This document shows, in pieces, positions 1 through 8,001 of a stretch of DNA of 64,000 nt; positions within the stretch are counted from its first letter, which is position 1; the number at the start of each line of letters is the position of its first letter. The translations under genes were made by a program, and so were the position numbers. Below the pieces are notes generated by a model, which was not told where the DNA came from, made no database searches, and saw only the letters and a program-made list of their open reading frames with translations. Source of the DNA: an uncultured bacterium (lineage in GTDB: Bacteria; Vulcanimicrobiota; Xenobia; Xenobiales; Xenobiaceae); assembly GCA_934644775.1 (NCBI GenBank), contig CAKUDB010000001.1, positions 1-64,000 on the forward strand. Reading direction: 5' to 3'.

Positions 1-467
1 CTTAGTCCCGCCTTCCGCTATGAAATGCCCGCCAGTTATGAAATGAACAGCTATAGCTGCAAAAGCAAGGCGCAGCAAGTGTAACAATGCTGCGCGACAA
101 AACACGCTTAGTCCCGCCTTCCGTTATAAAATGTCTGCCAGCTATGAAATGAACATGCTAGGGCCAAAAAGCAGGGCGCAGTTTAATTTTTTTTGTTTTT
201 GCGTATAAAAATGTAACAATTAAGATATTGTATTTGTGTAACTTAAAGCTTAAGCAAAGCGTAAAATCGTCAGTTACTCTCATCTAGTTACTCTTTTAAG
301 CCTGAGAAGGTAATAAAAATAGGGGGAAGAATGCAGGGGGGTGTTTTGGAACCGCAAGAACTGCGGGGATAGCTCGGTAATGGCATATCCATCCGTAAGG
401 AGCTTTTATCGAGAATCTTGCGACTTTAGGTCGTGATTAGTTCAGTTTTTTAGCAGACGAAAGGCCC
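1..467. repeat. Noncoding leader of parB with a 106-bp-spaced direct repeat
   Basis: No convincing gene is seen here. Two diverged copies of one unit start at 1 and 107. Each begins CTTAGTCCCGCCTTCCG, contains a second block around GCCAGYTATGAAATGAACA, and ends near a GGCGCAG motif. The left end may lie outside the window, so more copies may exist. After about 180 the sequence becomes AT-rich and then carries a small CCGCA/TGCGG hairpin near 351-365. No ParA gene is present in this stretch, although parA normally precedes parB. Function is unknown; an intergenic interspersed repeat is the simplest reading. Confidence 0.55.
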
Positions 468-1382
468 TTGATTGGTTTGGACGCTCCAACTTCCGCAAAA
501 TTGACTACTGAACACCAGGCAGAAGCCGATTCTTTATGGCAAAATGATTTAGATTTAGAAGTTAAAGAAATTTCTATAGATGATATTTTGCAAAATCCGC
601 TGCAACCTAGGCGCACCTTTGAAGAGTCGGCTTTGCAAGAATTGGCCGATTCTATAAGGGCTAATGGCATTATTCAGCCAGTCATTGTCACCAAATTGCC
701 TGAGGGTTATCGTTTGGTAGTAGGTGAGCGCCGATTCAGAGCGGCTAAAATGATAGGTCGTCGAACCATTCCGGCTATAGTGCGCAATTTAACCAACAAG
801 GATATGTTGGAATTGGCCTTAGTCGAAAATTTGCAACGTCAGGATTTAAATCCTATTGAAGAAGCTCAAGCCCTCTCTTTTTTAATTGGAGAATTTAAGT
901 TTTCTCACTACAAATTAGCTGAGCGTATCGGCAAGAGTCGCCCTTATATTACTAATTCTTTGCGCCTTTTGAGTTTGCCGACTCCTATCAAGGAAGATTT
1001 GCAAAATAATATACTTTCCAGCGGTCATGCCAGGGCTATTTTGTCTTTGGAAGACGAGGTTCGCCAAATAGAAGCTTGGGAACATGTTAAAGCTGAGCAA
1101 CTTTCTGTACGCAAAACTGAAGAGTATATCAATGCCCTCAAGGGATTGAATAAAGCTAATGAAGAGTCAGAAGAGAGCCATTCTGATAAGAAAAAAGTCA
1201 CTGCTAAAGAGCCACTTTCTCCCGAATGGAAAGATCTTTTGGAGAAGTTGCGCTACAGTTTTGGCGCTGACATACGTTTAAATTCCCGTTCTGATGGTAA
1301 GGGTAAGTTAGAATTTCATTTTAAAAATCAGGAAGAACTGGAAAGAATTGTCGAATGTTTCATCTATCTGATGAAATCTTAG
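468..1382 (+). CDS. parB: ParB/Spo0J chromosome-partitioning protein
   Basis: This 304-residue protein is a ParB-family CTP-dependent DNA clamp that loads at parS sites and acts in origin segregation. The N-terminal ParB/Srx domain (about residues 33-125) shows NPLQPRRTF, VGERRFRA (the GERR CTP-binding motif) and ENLQRQDLNPIEEA. The helix-turn-helix KorB-like part follows (KLAERIGKSRPYITNSLRLL, then SSGHARAIL), and a C-terminal dimerisation segment ends the protein. The start is TTG: an in-frame stop lies at 438-440 and no ATG or GTG precedes the conserved domain; GAAAGG at 459-464 is a modest ribosome site. The gene stands directly before rsmG, as near many origins, and a perfect parS lies 2.6 kb downstream of the gene. 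No parA is in the window. Identification is firm; the start is less so. Confidence 0.95.
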   Translation: MIGLDAPTSAKLTTEHQAEADSLWQNDLDLEVKEISIDDILQNPLQPRRTFEESALQELADSIRANGIIQPVIVTKLPEGYRLVVGERRFRAAKMIGRRTIPAIVRNLTNKDMLELALVENLQRQDLNPIEEAQALSFLIGEFKFSHYKLAERIGKSRPYITNSLRLLSLPTPIKEDLQNNILSSGHARAILSLEDEVRQIEAWEHVKAEQLSVRKTEEYINALKGLNKANEESEESHSDKKKVTAKEPLSPEWKDLLEKLRYSFGADIRLNSRSDGKGKLEFHFKNQEELERIVECFIYLMKS

Positions 1383-1446
1383 ATACGCTTTGGTTTTTGA
1401 GGCCTTTTTGCAGCCGTAGTTAGAGTTGGATTTTATGGAGATTTTA

Positions 1447-2157
1447 ATGAAAGAGCTTATCCGACAGGGCATACAGTCTATAGATAACCCCTTAATAAAA
1501 GCTACTGAAGAAGAGCTTGATCGCTTAGCCGAATTTGCGCAGAATTTGCTTAAATATGGCAGTGAGAGGGGACTTACGGCTTTAACCAGTCCTGAAGATA
1601 TAGTTAGGGAGTTAATTGTCGATTCGTTGGGGGCTATGGCTTATATTGGTAAAGATCAGCGCATTGCTGATATTGGCTCTGGTGCCGGCATACCCGGTAT
1701 ACCTTTAGCTATAGTTCGTCCTGAATCGTTTTTTATTTTAGTTGAATCTCAAAATCGCAAGTCGGCTTGGATTGAAGAGCAAATATTAAATTTAGGGATT
1801 CAAGCTAAAGCCCACGCTTTACCTATGCGTATAGAAGATGTGGCCCACAGTGATAACTGGCGCGGTAAGCTCGATTTTGTTACTGCCAAAGCTCTTTCTG
1901 CTTTACCCTCTTTAATCGAATTGGCCGTTCCTCTTTTAAAAGTAAACGGTTGTCTTTTGGCTTACAAAGGGGTTAAATTGCAAGAAGAGATTGAACAATC
2001 GGCTAATGCTTTAGATAAACTCCATGCCAAGGTTGATGAGGTATTTTCTTACACTCTTTATGGGCGTGAACGTCATATATGTGTTATAAGAAAGTTGAAA
2101 CCTACTCCTAAATCTTATCCCAGACGAGTGGGGATGCCTCAACATAGTCCGCTATAA
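1447..2157 (+). CDS. rsmG: 16S rRNA (guanine-527-N7)-methyltransferase RsmG (GidB)
   Basis: RsmG methylates N7 of G527 in 16S rRNA using S-adenosylmethionine. The SAM-binding glycine motif IADIGSGAGIPGIPLAI is clear, followed by the acidic LVESQNRK strand and the FVTAKALSALPSLIELA segment typical of the family. At 236 residues the length is normal. I chose ATG 1447 because GGAG at 1437-1440 sits six bases upstream; the frame is open to a TTG at 1426 and an ATG at 1435, which would add up to seven residues. It follows parB by about 65 bp and is followed by a strong terminator at 2181, so parB-rsmG probably form one transcript. The parB-rsmG pairing beside an origin is a widespread arrangement. 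Confidence 0.95.
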   Translation: MKELIRQGIQSIDNPLIKATEEELDRLAEFAQNLLKYGSERGLTALTSPEDIVRELIVDSLGAMAYIGKDQRIADIGSGAGIPGIPLAIVRPESFFILVESQNRKSAWIEEQILNLGIQAKAHALPMRIEDVAHSDNWRGKLDFVTAKALSALPSLIELAVPLLKVNGCLLAYKGVKLQEEIEQSANALDKLHAKVDEVFSYTLYGRERHICVIRKLKPTPKSYPRRVGMPQHSPL

Positions 2158-2180
2158 GTGAAAACTTTTTCACAATAAGC

Positions 2181-2211
2181 ACAGCCCAAATTGGTGGCTG
2201 TCTTTTTTTTT
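2181..2211 (+). terminator. Rho-independent terminator after rsmG
   Basis: The six-base stem ACAGCC/GGCTGT (2181-2186 with 2197-2202) is followed immediately by a run of T. It lies 24 bases past the rsmG stop and separates parB-rsmG from the origin-like region. Confidence 0.85.
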
Positions 2212-2640
2212 GCCAAAACAGTATAAAAGTCTGTGGAAAAACTGTTAATAATGTTGATAAGTTATAAAAATAACCGAGAGAATATTCGCTATTTAGGTCG
2301 GCCCCAATCCTAAATATTGACAAATAATAGCAAAAATAGAGAGAATCTCCCTATATACACCCTTTATAACGTATATAGATCTAAAAATATTTTTATCTAG
2401 AGGCCAAATTTTAGTTAAAAAAACTGGCCCTTGTCGATCTTTTATACAGCTAATCGGCTAAAAATGTGTATAAAATTGTGGAAAAGTGTACTTCTTAGAT
2501 GAGTATAAATAGATATGTACACTGGCTGTGTAAAAAATGTGAATAATGTGAACAAATAGAGCTTTTTTTCTAGGGCCAGTTTTTTTAGCAAGTCTAAGTA
2601 GGGTGCAGTCTTTTTATTCCATAACTAGCTTTGCTAATTC
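2212..2640. other. Candidate chromosomal origin (oriC): DnaA-box cluster in AT-rich DNA
   Basis: This gene-free AT-rich stretch carries many DnaA-box-like 9-mers, all in the same orientation (reading as the complement of TTATNCACA). The best are TGTGTATAA at 2465-2473 and TGTGAATAA at 2538-2546. Weaker ones are TGTGGAAAA at 2232-2240 and 2477-2485, TGTTAATAA at 2243-2251, TGTTGATAA at 2252-2260, TGTGTAAAA at 2527-2535 and TGTGAACAA at 2547-2555. The last abuts the 2538 box. Location after parB-rsmG and a nearby parS support an origin. dnaA itself is not in the window. GC-skew inversion was not computed. Confidence 0.75.
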
Positions 2641-2776
2641 TAACAATTACCTGGCCAATAAGATTTACTCTGAAATATAAATCTTCTTCTCAAGGGAAAG
2701 CCCTAACTTTTAGCCAAAATCATTAAGTATACCGATTAACTTCTATAAAATTTACACTCTAGTGAGGATTATGGCT

Positions 2777-3886
2777 ATGGCTAAATCTAAAGTATACTTT
2801 ACCGATATGTCTGTCACCATGGAGCGACCTTTATTAGTTAAATTTCGCAATCTTTTAGAAAGATCGGGCTTAAAAGATCTCCCTTTAAAAGATCACTTTG
2901 TAGCGATAAAAACTCATTTTGGTGAGTTGGGAAATTTAGCTGCCTTGCGTCCCAACTATGCCAGAGTATTAGGCGATTATATTAAAGAGTTAGGTGGCCG
3001 TCCTTTCTTGACCGATTGTAATACTTTATATGTAGGCGGCCGTAAAAATGGGCTCGATCATTTAGATACAGCCAATTTTAATGGTTATAGCGTCATTACT
3101 ACTGGAATGCACAATATTATTGCCGATGGTCTTAAGGGTAATGACGAAGTAGAAGTTTCAGTAGAAGGGGGCCAATATATTAAAAAGGCTAAAATTGGCC
3201 GGGCTATTATGGATGCCGATGTATTTATTACTTTAAGCCACTTCAAGGGGCATGAAATGGCCGGCTTCGGCGGAGCTCTAAAAAATATCGGTATGGGTTC
3301 CGGTTCCCGAGCTGGCAAAATGGATATGCACTGCGCTGGTAAGCCTACTGTAAATGAAAGCTTATGTGTCGGTTGTGGCCGCTGCCAAAAAATTTGTGCT
3401 CACGCAGCTCCCACTTTTAAGGGTAAAGTTATCTTTATTGACCATGATAAGTGCGTCGGCTGCGGTCGTTGTTTGGCTATTTGCCCTCGCGACGCTATTG
3501 AAGCTAATGGTTATGAGAGCAGCGTTATTATGAATCGCAAGATCGCCGAATATAGTAAGGCTGTTATCGATAAACGTCCCCACTTCCATATTTCTTTAGC
3601 TATAGATATTACTCCCACTTGTGATTGTCACGCCGATAATGCTTTACCTATTGTTCCTAATATCGGTATGTTCGCTTCTGCCGATCCTGTAGCTATAGAT
3701 GTAGCTTGTGCCGATATGGTCAATAAACAACAACCTATTTCCGGTAGCCTTTTGGCTGAAAGCAAAGTTGAAGGGGGCGACCATTTTTATAAAATGGCTC
3801 CGGTGACGAATTGGCGCAGTTGTGTTGAACATGCTCAAAAAATTGGTATTGGCTCTACAGATTATGAGCTGATTAAAATTAGCTAA
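2777..3886 (+). CDS. DUF362 protein with two [4Fe-4S] ferredoxin motifs
   Basis: This 369-residue cytoplasmic protein belongs to the DUF362 family common in anaerobes. The N-terminal part carries family signatures IKTHFGELGN, TDCNTLYVGGRKN and SHFKGHEMAGFGGALKN. A bacterial-type 2x[4Fe-4S] ferredoxin insert follows at about residues 198-240, with two canonical clusters CVGCGRCQKIC and CVGCGRCLAICP. The C-terminus returns to the DUF362 fold (DCHADNALPIVPNIGMFAS, then DPVAIDVACADMV). The exact reaction is not known; electron transfer or metal-cofactor handling is plausible. ATG 2777 is preferred because TGAGGA at 2763-2768 is eight bases upstream; in-frame GTG 2762 and ATG 2771 are too close to that site. 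It appears monocistronic, with a terminator just downstream. Confidence 0.88.
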   Translation: MAKSKVYFTDMSVTMERPLLVKFRNLLERSGLKDLPLKDHFVAIKTHFGELGNLAALRPNYARVLGDYIKELGGRPFLTDCNTLYVGGRKNGLDHLDTANFNGYSVITTGMHNIIADGLKGNDEVEVSVEGGQYIKKAKIGRAIMDADVFITLSHFKGHEMAGFGGALKNIGMGSGSRAGKMDMHCAGKPTVNESLCVGCGRCQKICAHAAPTFKGKVIFIDHDKCVGCGRCLAICPRDAIEANGYESSVIMNRKIAEYSKAVIDKRPHFHISLAIDITPTCDCHADNALPIVPNIGMFASADPVAIDVACADMVNKQQPISGSLLAESKVEGGDHFYKMAPVTNWRSCVEHAQKIGIGSTDYELIKIS

Positions 3887-3910
3887 ATCCAAATTATATT
3901 CTTTATAGAG

Positions 3911-3945
3911 AAAAGCTCTGTTTACGATAGGCGGGGCTTTTTTTA
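3911..3945 (+). terminator. Rho-independent terminator after the DUF362 gene
   Basis: The stem AAAGCTCTG/CGGGGCTTT, with two G-T pairs, is followed by six or more T residues, 25 bases beyond the stop codon. Confidence 0.75.
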
Positions 3946-3971
3946 TAGCCTAGCTATAATGCTTAAGTTTA

Positions 3972-3983
3972 TTTATCGATAAA
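3972..3983. repeat. 12-bp perfect palindrome beside parS
   Basis: TTTATCGATAAA is a perfect 12-bp palindrome ending 14 bases before parS. It could be an accessory protein site or chance in AT-rich DNA. Confidence 0.3.
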
Positions 3984-3997
3984 CCTATAGTTAAACA

Positions 3998-4013
3998 TGT
4001 TTCACGTGAAACA
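3998..4013. promoter_or_regulatory. parS: parS centromere site (perfect consensus)
   Basis: TGTTTCACGTGAAACA is the exact 16-bp Spo0J/ParB consensus palindrome. It lies in noncoding DNA about 1.4 kb from the DnaA-box cluster and 2.6 kb from the end of parB. By established knowledge this is where ParB loads and spreads; the match in a gap between terminators makes chance very unlikely. Confidence 0.95.
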
Positions 4014-4289
4014 AATAATATCGAATCCTGCCCCTGAAATAGTTCTATTTGAAAAAGTCTTTTCCAATTAAAACTAGGCCTATATAATAATAGTTTTATA
4101 AACCAAAGTATTACAATATATTGTATATATTTTTGGTGGTTTATCAATATGGGCCGAATCCGCTTACCTTTTAGTTATTTATAAAGCTAAAACTAGCTAG
4201 GGTAGGGGATATATCGGGCTAGATATTTTGAAGGCCAGTTTGTTTGGGCTTTAACTTACTCATTTTTTTTCTTGTATTTGTTACTAAAA
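4014..4289. other. AT-rich noncoding stretch between parS and glgX
   Basis: With the DUF362 terminator and parS, this forms a gene-free gap of about 500 bp (3887-4385). I see only AT-rich sequence with no good ribosome site, RNA gene or repeat here. Confidence 0.5.
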
Positions 4290-4330
4290 TAAAAATCTCT
4301 GACAACTTGATAGGGTCGTCAGAGATTTCT
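4290..4330 (-). terminator. Rho-independent terminator of glgX
   Basis: An eleven-base perfect stem, AAATCTCTGAC (4293-4303) with GTCAGAGATTT (4318-4328), is followed on the minus strand by TTTATTTT. It lies 56 bases beyond the glgX stop. Confidence 0.85.
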
Positions 4331-4385
4331 TCTATCTTTATGGCCAATGGCTTTAATAAGCTGTTGCTAGGCCGCCCTTCCGAGT

Positions 4386-6542
4386 CTATTTTTTTGAATT
4401 TAAGTTTCCCGTTCTGGGAGATTCTTTCAGAACAGCAGCCGAATGGGAGGGCAAAGTACAATATTTATTGACTTTGTATACGCTAGGATCGTTGTAAGTG
4501 TTGATTACTACTTGCCATTGGGCCCAGGGCTTAGGTTGTGGCAAGATAAATTCTCGGGGACATATATCGTTATTAAAAAGCAAAAGAAAAGAGCTATCTT
4601 TAAGCTTGTTGCATTTTTCGTCTAAATCGTCGAGCCAATCACCATCGATATACATACCGAAGGCTCCGCAACTTTGTTGATCCCAGTCGGCACCGTGCAT
4701 CTCTTGGCCGTTTAAATTGAGCCAGACAACATCTTTGGCACCGCTTTCAGTTTGGCCGCGGAAAAAAGTCGAACGCCTGAAGGTAGGGTGCTTTTGGCGA
4801 AGCTCAATAACCGTTTTAGTAAAGTTAAAAAGTTGTTGTTGTTTGGGACTTATGTTCCAATTGTAATAAGAAATTTCGTTATCTTGGCAATAGGCATTAT
4901 TATTTCCGTATTGGCTGCGGCCAATTTCGTCGCCGCCTAAGAGCATAGGGACTCCTTGGCTGAGTAAAACGGTCAAGATAAAGTTGCGCATTTGACGCCA
5001 ACGTAAATTCATTACCCCTTCATCGGTAGTGGGCCCTTCGTAGCCACAGTTCCAGTTATTATTATCGTTGGTACCGTCTCGATTGGCTTCACCGTTAGCT
5101 TGATTGCGTTTTTGTTGATAAGTAACTAGATCGTATAAAGTGAAACCATCGTGGGCCGTAACAAAGTTTATGCTGGCTAAAGGACTCCTGTTCCAATATA
5201 AATCGCTCGAGCCGCTCAATTTGGAAGCCATTTTACCTAAAAGGCCTCCGTCGCCTTTCCAGAATCGGCGTACCGTATCGCGCCAGTCGCCATTCCATTC
5301 ACTCCAACCTTTAGGAAATTTACCTACTTGATAGCCGTCTGGGCCGCAGTCCCAAGGCTCAGCAATAAGTTTAGTGCGACTTAAGATGGGATCTTGGGCC
5401 AATACTCCCAAAAAGCTAGAGTGAGTGCGGTAATTGTTACCGGAAGCGGTACGGGCCAAAGTTGTAGCCAAGTCAAAACGGAAACCATCTACGTGCATTT
5501 CCTGTACCCAGTAACGCAAGCTGTCGGCTACTAATTGTAAAGTGCGCGGATTTCTGGTATCTAAACTGTTACCACAGCCGGTAAAGTTGCAATAATTATG
5601 TTGGCAAGTAGGTTCTAGGCGATAATAAGTTGGGTTATCTAAGCCGCGCATAGAGAGCTGGGGCCCGTCGTTGCCTTGCTCAGCCGTATGGTTATAAACT
5701 ACGTCTAAGATAACTTCGAGGCCCGCTTTATGCAAAGCTTTTACCATAGACTTAAATTCGCTGACAGCGTCGGGGCTGGAGCTATAGCGGGGATCGGGAC
5801 AGAAAAAACCCAAACTGTTGTAGCCCCAATAGTTACTTAGGTTAAGACCATCTAAGCGTCCTTCGCTGGCCGATAAGTGGATAGGCAATAATTCTACAGC
5901 TGTAATTCCCAAACTTTTGAGATAATCTATCGAATCGGGGTGGGCTAAACCTGCGTAGGTACCACGGATCTTTTGGGGAAGGGAAGTTTTGAGCTTCGTG
6001 AAGCCTTTGACATGGACCTCATAAATAATAGTTTCGTTTAGCGGCCTATGTAAAGGCTGATCCCCTTCCCAGTCGAAAGCCCCATCGTCTACTACTACGC
6101 CTTTAAGCATGTAAGGGGCGCTATTGCGCACGTCGCGGCTGAGCAAATTGGTCTTGCGTAAGGAATTGGGCTTATCTTGGGTATACCTTTCATAGCCGTA
6201 AAGGGCGTCGTTACTGATAAGTTGACCGCTGACAGCTTTGGCATAAGGATCTAAAAGGAGCTTGTCAGGATTAAAATATAGGCCGTGATTAGGATCGAAG
6301 GAGCCGTGAGCTCTGTAGCCATAGCGGAGGCCAGGCTTGGCTTGGGGGAGGAAACAGTGCCAAACGCCTTCCCTAGGGTTCATATGGATATTTGGTTTAA
6401 TTTCTTTGCCTTCTTTATCGAAAAGACACAAAACAACCATAGTGGCATTCTCTGAATAAACGGCAAAATTTACGCCTTCACCTGTCCAAGTTGCTCCCAA
6501 AGGATACCTTTCTCCTGGACGAATGTCATAGGGAATACTCAT
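4386..6542 (-). CDS. glgX: Glycogen debranching enzyme GlgX (isoamylase type, GH13)
   Basis: This 718-residue cytoplasmic enzyme hydrolyses alpha-1,6 branch points of glycogen. An N-terminal CBM48/isoamylase N domain (about 1-150; PLGATWTGEGVNFAVYSENA) precedes the GH13 barrel. The conserved GH13 regions are present: DVVYNHTAEQ, DGFRFDLA with the nucleophile Asp near residue 355, AEPWD with the acid Glu near 392, and TAHDGF with the third Asp near 461. The long Asn-rich element NRDGTNDNNNWNCGYEG is typical of GlgX/TreX. Length is normal for the family. No other glycogen gene is adjacent. It is separated from upstream ychF by a terminator, so it likely has its own promoter in 6543-6654. Confidence 0.96.
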   Translation of the reverse strand: MSIPYDIRPGERYPLGATWTGEGVNFAVYSENATMVVLCLFDKEGKEIKPNIHMNPREGVWHCFLPQAKPGLRYGYRAHGSFDPNHGLYFNPDKLLLDPYAKAVSGQLISNDALYGYERYTQDKPNSLRKTNLLSRDVRNSAPYMLKGVVVDDGAFDWEGDQPLHRPLNETIIYEVHVKGFTKLKTSLPQKIRGTYAGLAHPDSIDYLKSLGITAVELLPIHLSASEGRLDGLNLSNYWGYNSLGFFCPDPRYSSSPDAVSEFKSMVKALHKAGLEVILDVVYNHTAEQGNDGPQLSMRGLDNPTYYRLEPTCQHNYCNFTGCGNSLDTRNPRTLQLVADSLRYWVQEMHVDGFRFDLATTLARTASGNNYRTHSSFLGVLAQDPILSRTKLIAEPWDCGPDGYQVGKFPKGWSEWNGDWRDTVRRFWKGDGGLLGKMASKLSGSSDLYWNRSPLASINFVTAHDGFTLYDLVTYQQKRNQANGEANRDGTNDNNNWNCGYEGPTTDEGVMNLRWRQMRNFILTVLLSQGVPMLLGGDEIGRSQYGNNNAYCQDNEISYYNWNISPKQQQLFNFTKTVIELRQKHPTFRRSTFFRGQTESGAKDVVWLNLNGQEMHGADWDQQSCGAFGMYIDGDWLDDLDEKCNKLKDSSFLLLFNNDICPREFILPQPKPWAQWQVVINTYNDPSVYKVNKYCTLPSHSAAVLKESPRTGNLNSKK

Positions 6543-6654
6543 AAATAATAGATCCTAACCTCTTATTTTTTTGCCAAAATTGGCTCTAGGTCGATAATTT
6601 AGCCAAAATTTTTCGGCTTAAAATGGGGAAACGAAGAAGTTGCCAAAGTATATG

Positions 6655-6685
6655 AAAAGAGCAATCTATCTAGACTGCTCTTTTT
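6655..6685 (-). terminator. Terminator hairpin between ychF and glgX
   Basis: The stem AAGAGCA/TGCTCTT with flanking A and T tracts is symmetrical and could work in both directions. It ends the minus-strand ychF transcript about 75 bases after its stop. Confidence 0.75.
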
Positions 6686-6758
6686 TGTAAGGGCCATAGC
6701 TCCAGTTTAGAACTAAGCTTGAGAAAGGGGATATGGCATATATTACCCGCTAATGGAG

Positions 6759-7793
6759 CTAAACATTAAAGCGAATATTTAAAATATCGCCATCTTTAAC
6801 AACATAGTCTTTACCTTCTACTCTTAACAAGCCTTTCTCTTTGGCTACGTTAAGTGAGCCGCACTCCATAAAGGTTGGGTAGTCGATAACTTCGGCCCTA
6901 ATAAAGCCTCTTTGTAAGTCGCTGTGAATCTCTCCGGCAGCTTCGGGAGCTTTGGCACCGACTTTGGTAGTCCAGGCTCGACATTCATCTTCGCCGGCTG
7001 TGAAGAAGGTCTGTAAACCGAGCTTCTTATAGCAAATACTAATCAATCTGTCCAGTCCGCTTTCGTTTATACCCAAATCGGCCATAAACTCGACGCGCTC
7101 ATCGGCGGAAAGGTCGGCCAATTGGGCCTCGATTTCGGCTGAGATAGCTAAACAGGGGGTTCCCTGCTTGTCGCAAAGCTCTTTAAGGGCTTTGTAATGG
7201 GGGCCGCCGTCCTCTATATCATTTTCGGAGATATTGGCCACCACAATGCGAGGTTTAATACAGAGTAGGCCTAAGCCGGAAAGAATCTTTTTCTCTTCTT
7301 CATCGAACTGGGGCACGGCGGAAATATCGCCGTCATTTAAGGGCTTGGCCAAAGCTTCCAACAAAGCTCGCTCCTTGGGATCGAGCTTTTTGGCCCGCTC
7401 TAGCTTGCCTTCTACTACTTTAAGGTCGGCCAAAAGGAGCTCAGTTTCAAAAGAATCGACGTCGGCTAAAGGATCGACGCCTTCCAAATAGGGGTGATTG
7501 AAGCAGCGTACCACCTCTAAAAGTAAGGTAGAAGTACGAATTTCGGCTACCGCTTGGGAGCCTAAGCCTGAGCTTCCGCCGCCGGGCATATCTAAAAAGT
7601 CTACTGTGGCCGGAGTGGTCTTCTTCGGCTTGAAAATATCAGAGAGCCTTTGCAACCTTTCGTCAGGTACAGATGCTCGGGCTAAAGGCTGTTTGCGTCC
7701 TGAAACCTCGGACTCAGACAAACAAGTGAGAGATTTAAATAAAGTTGATTTACCGGATTGAGACAGACCGGTAATGCCAATAGATAACGCCAT
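6759..7793 (-). CDS. ychF: YchF/OLA1-type ribosome-associated ATPase
   Basis: This 344-residue Obg-related P-loop protein binds ribosomes and, in the known family, prefers ATP over GTP. The G1 loop is GLSQSGKST at residues 9-17, where most YchF proteins read GLPNVGKS. The G3 region DFLDMPGGG replaces the common DxxG form. The G4 motif is altered to NISE, consistent with the family's loss of guanine specificity. The C-terminal TGS domain (about 258-344; HSDLQRGFIRAEVIDY, then GLLRVEGKDYVVKDGDI) is intact. Start ATG 7793 has an AAGGGGGG ribosome site. Identification is firm; the divergent G1 and G3 loops are the only oddity. Confidence 0.93.
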   Translation of the reverse strand: MALSIGITGLSQSGKSTLFKSLTCLSESEVSGRKQPLARASVPDERLQRLSDIFKPKKTTPATVDFLDMPGGGSSGLGSQAVAEIRTSTLLLEVVRCFNHPYLEGVDPLADVDSFETELLLADLKVVEGKLERAKKLDPKERALLEALAKPLNDGDISAVPQFDEEEKKILSGLGLLCIKPRIVVANISENDIEDGGPHYKALKELCDKQGTPCLAISAEIEAQLADLSADERVEFMADLGINESGLDRLISICYKKLGLQTFFTAGEDECRAWTTKVGAKAPEAAGEIHSDLQRGFIRAEVIDYPTFMECGSLNVAKEKGLLRVEGKDYVVKDGDILNIRFNV

Positions 7794-8001
7794 AATGGCC
7801 CCCCTTTTCTGCTCAGTGTAAATTCTGTCCTGCCTTTAAGAGGGCCCAGGTCTGGGACTGCGGTAGAGAGTTTAAGTAATATCCCCCTCTTTTAGGCTAT
7901 TGAGAAGGTTTTACCTTAACTATTCCTTAATTTCTGAGGTTCAGTCAAAGAACACAGGATTTTTTTATCGCTTATCCCTTGCTGCAATTAGGAGTAGCGT
8001 T

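Noticed and set aside
1..180. CRISPR array
   Set aside because: Only two units at 106-bp spacing are seen, with internally diverged repeats and no cas genes; this does not fit CRISPR.
379..435. An 18-codon ATG frame ahead of parB as a leader peptide
   Set aside because: It lacks a ribosome site and any regulatory codon run, and ends well short of parB.
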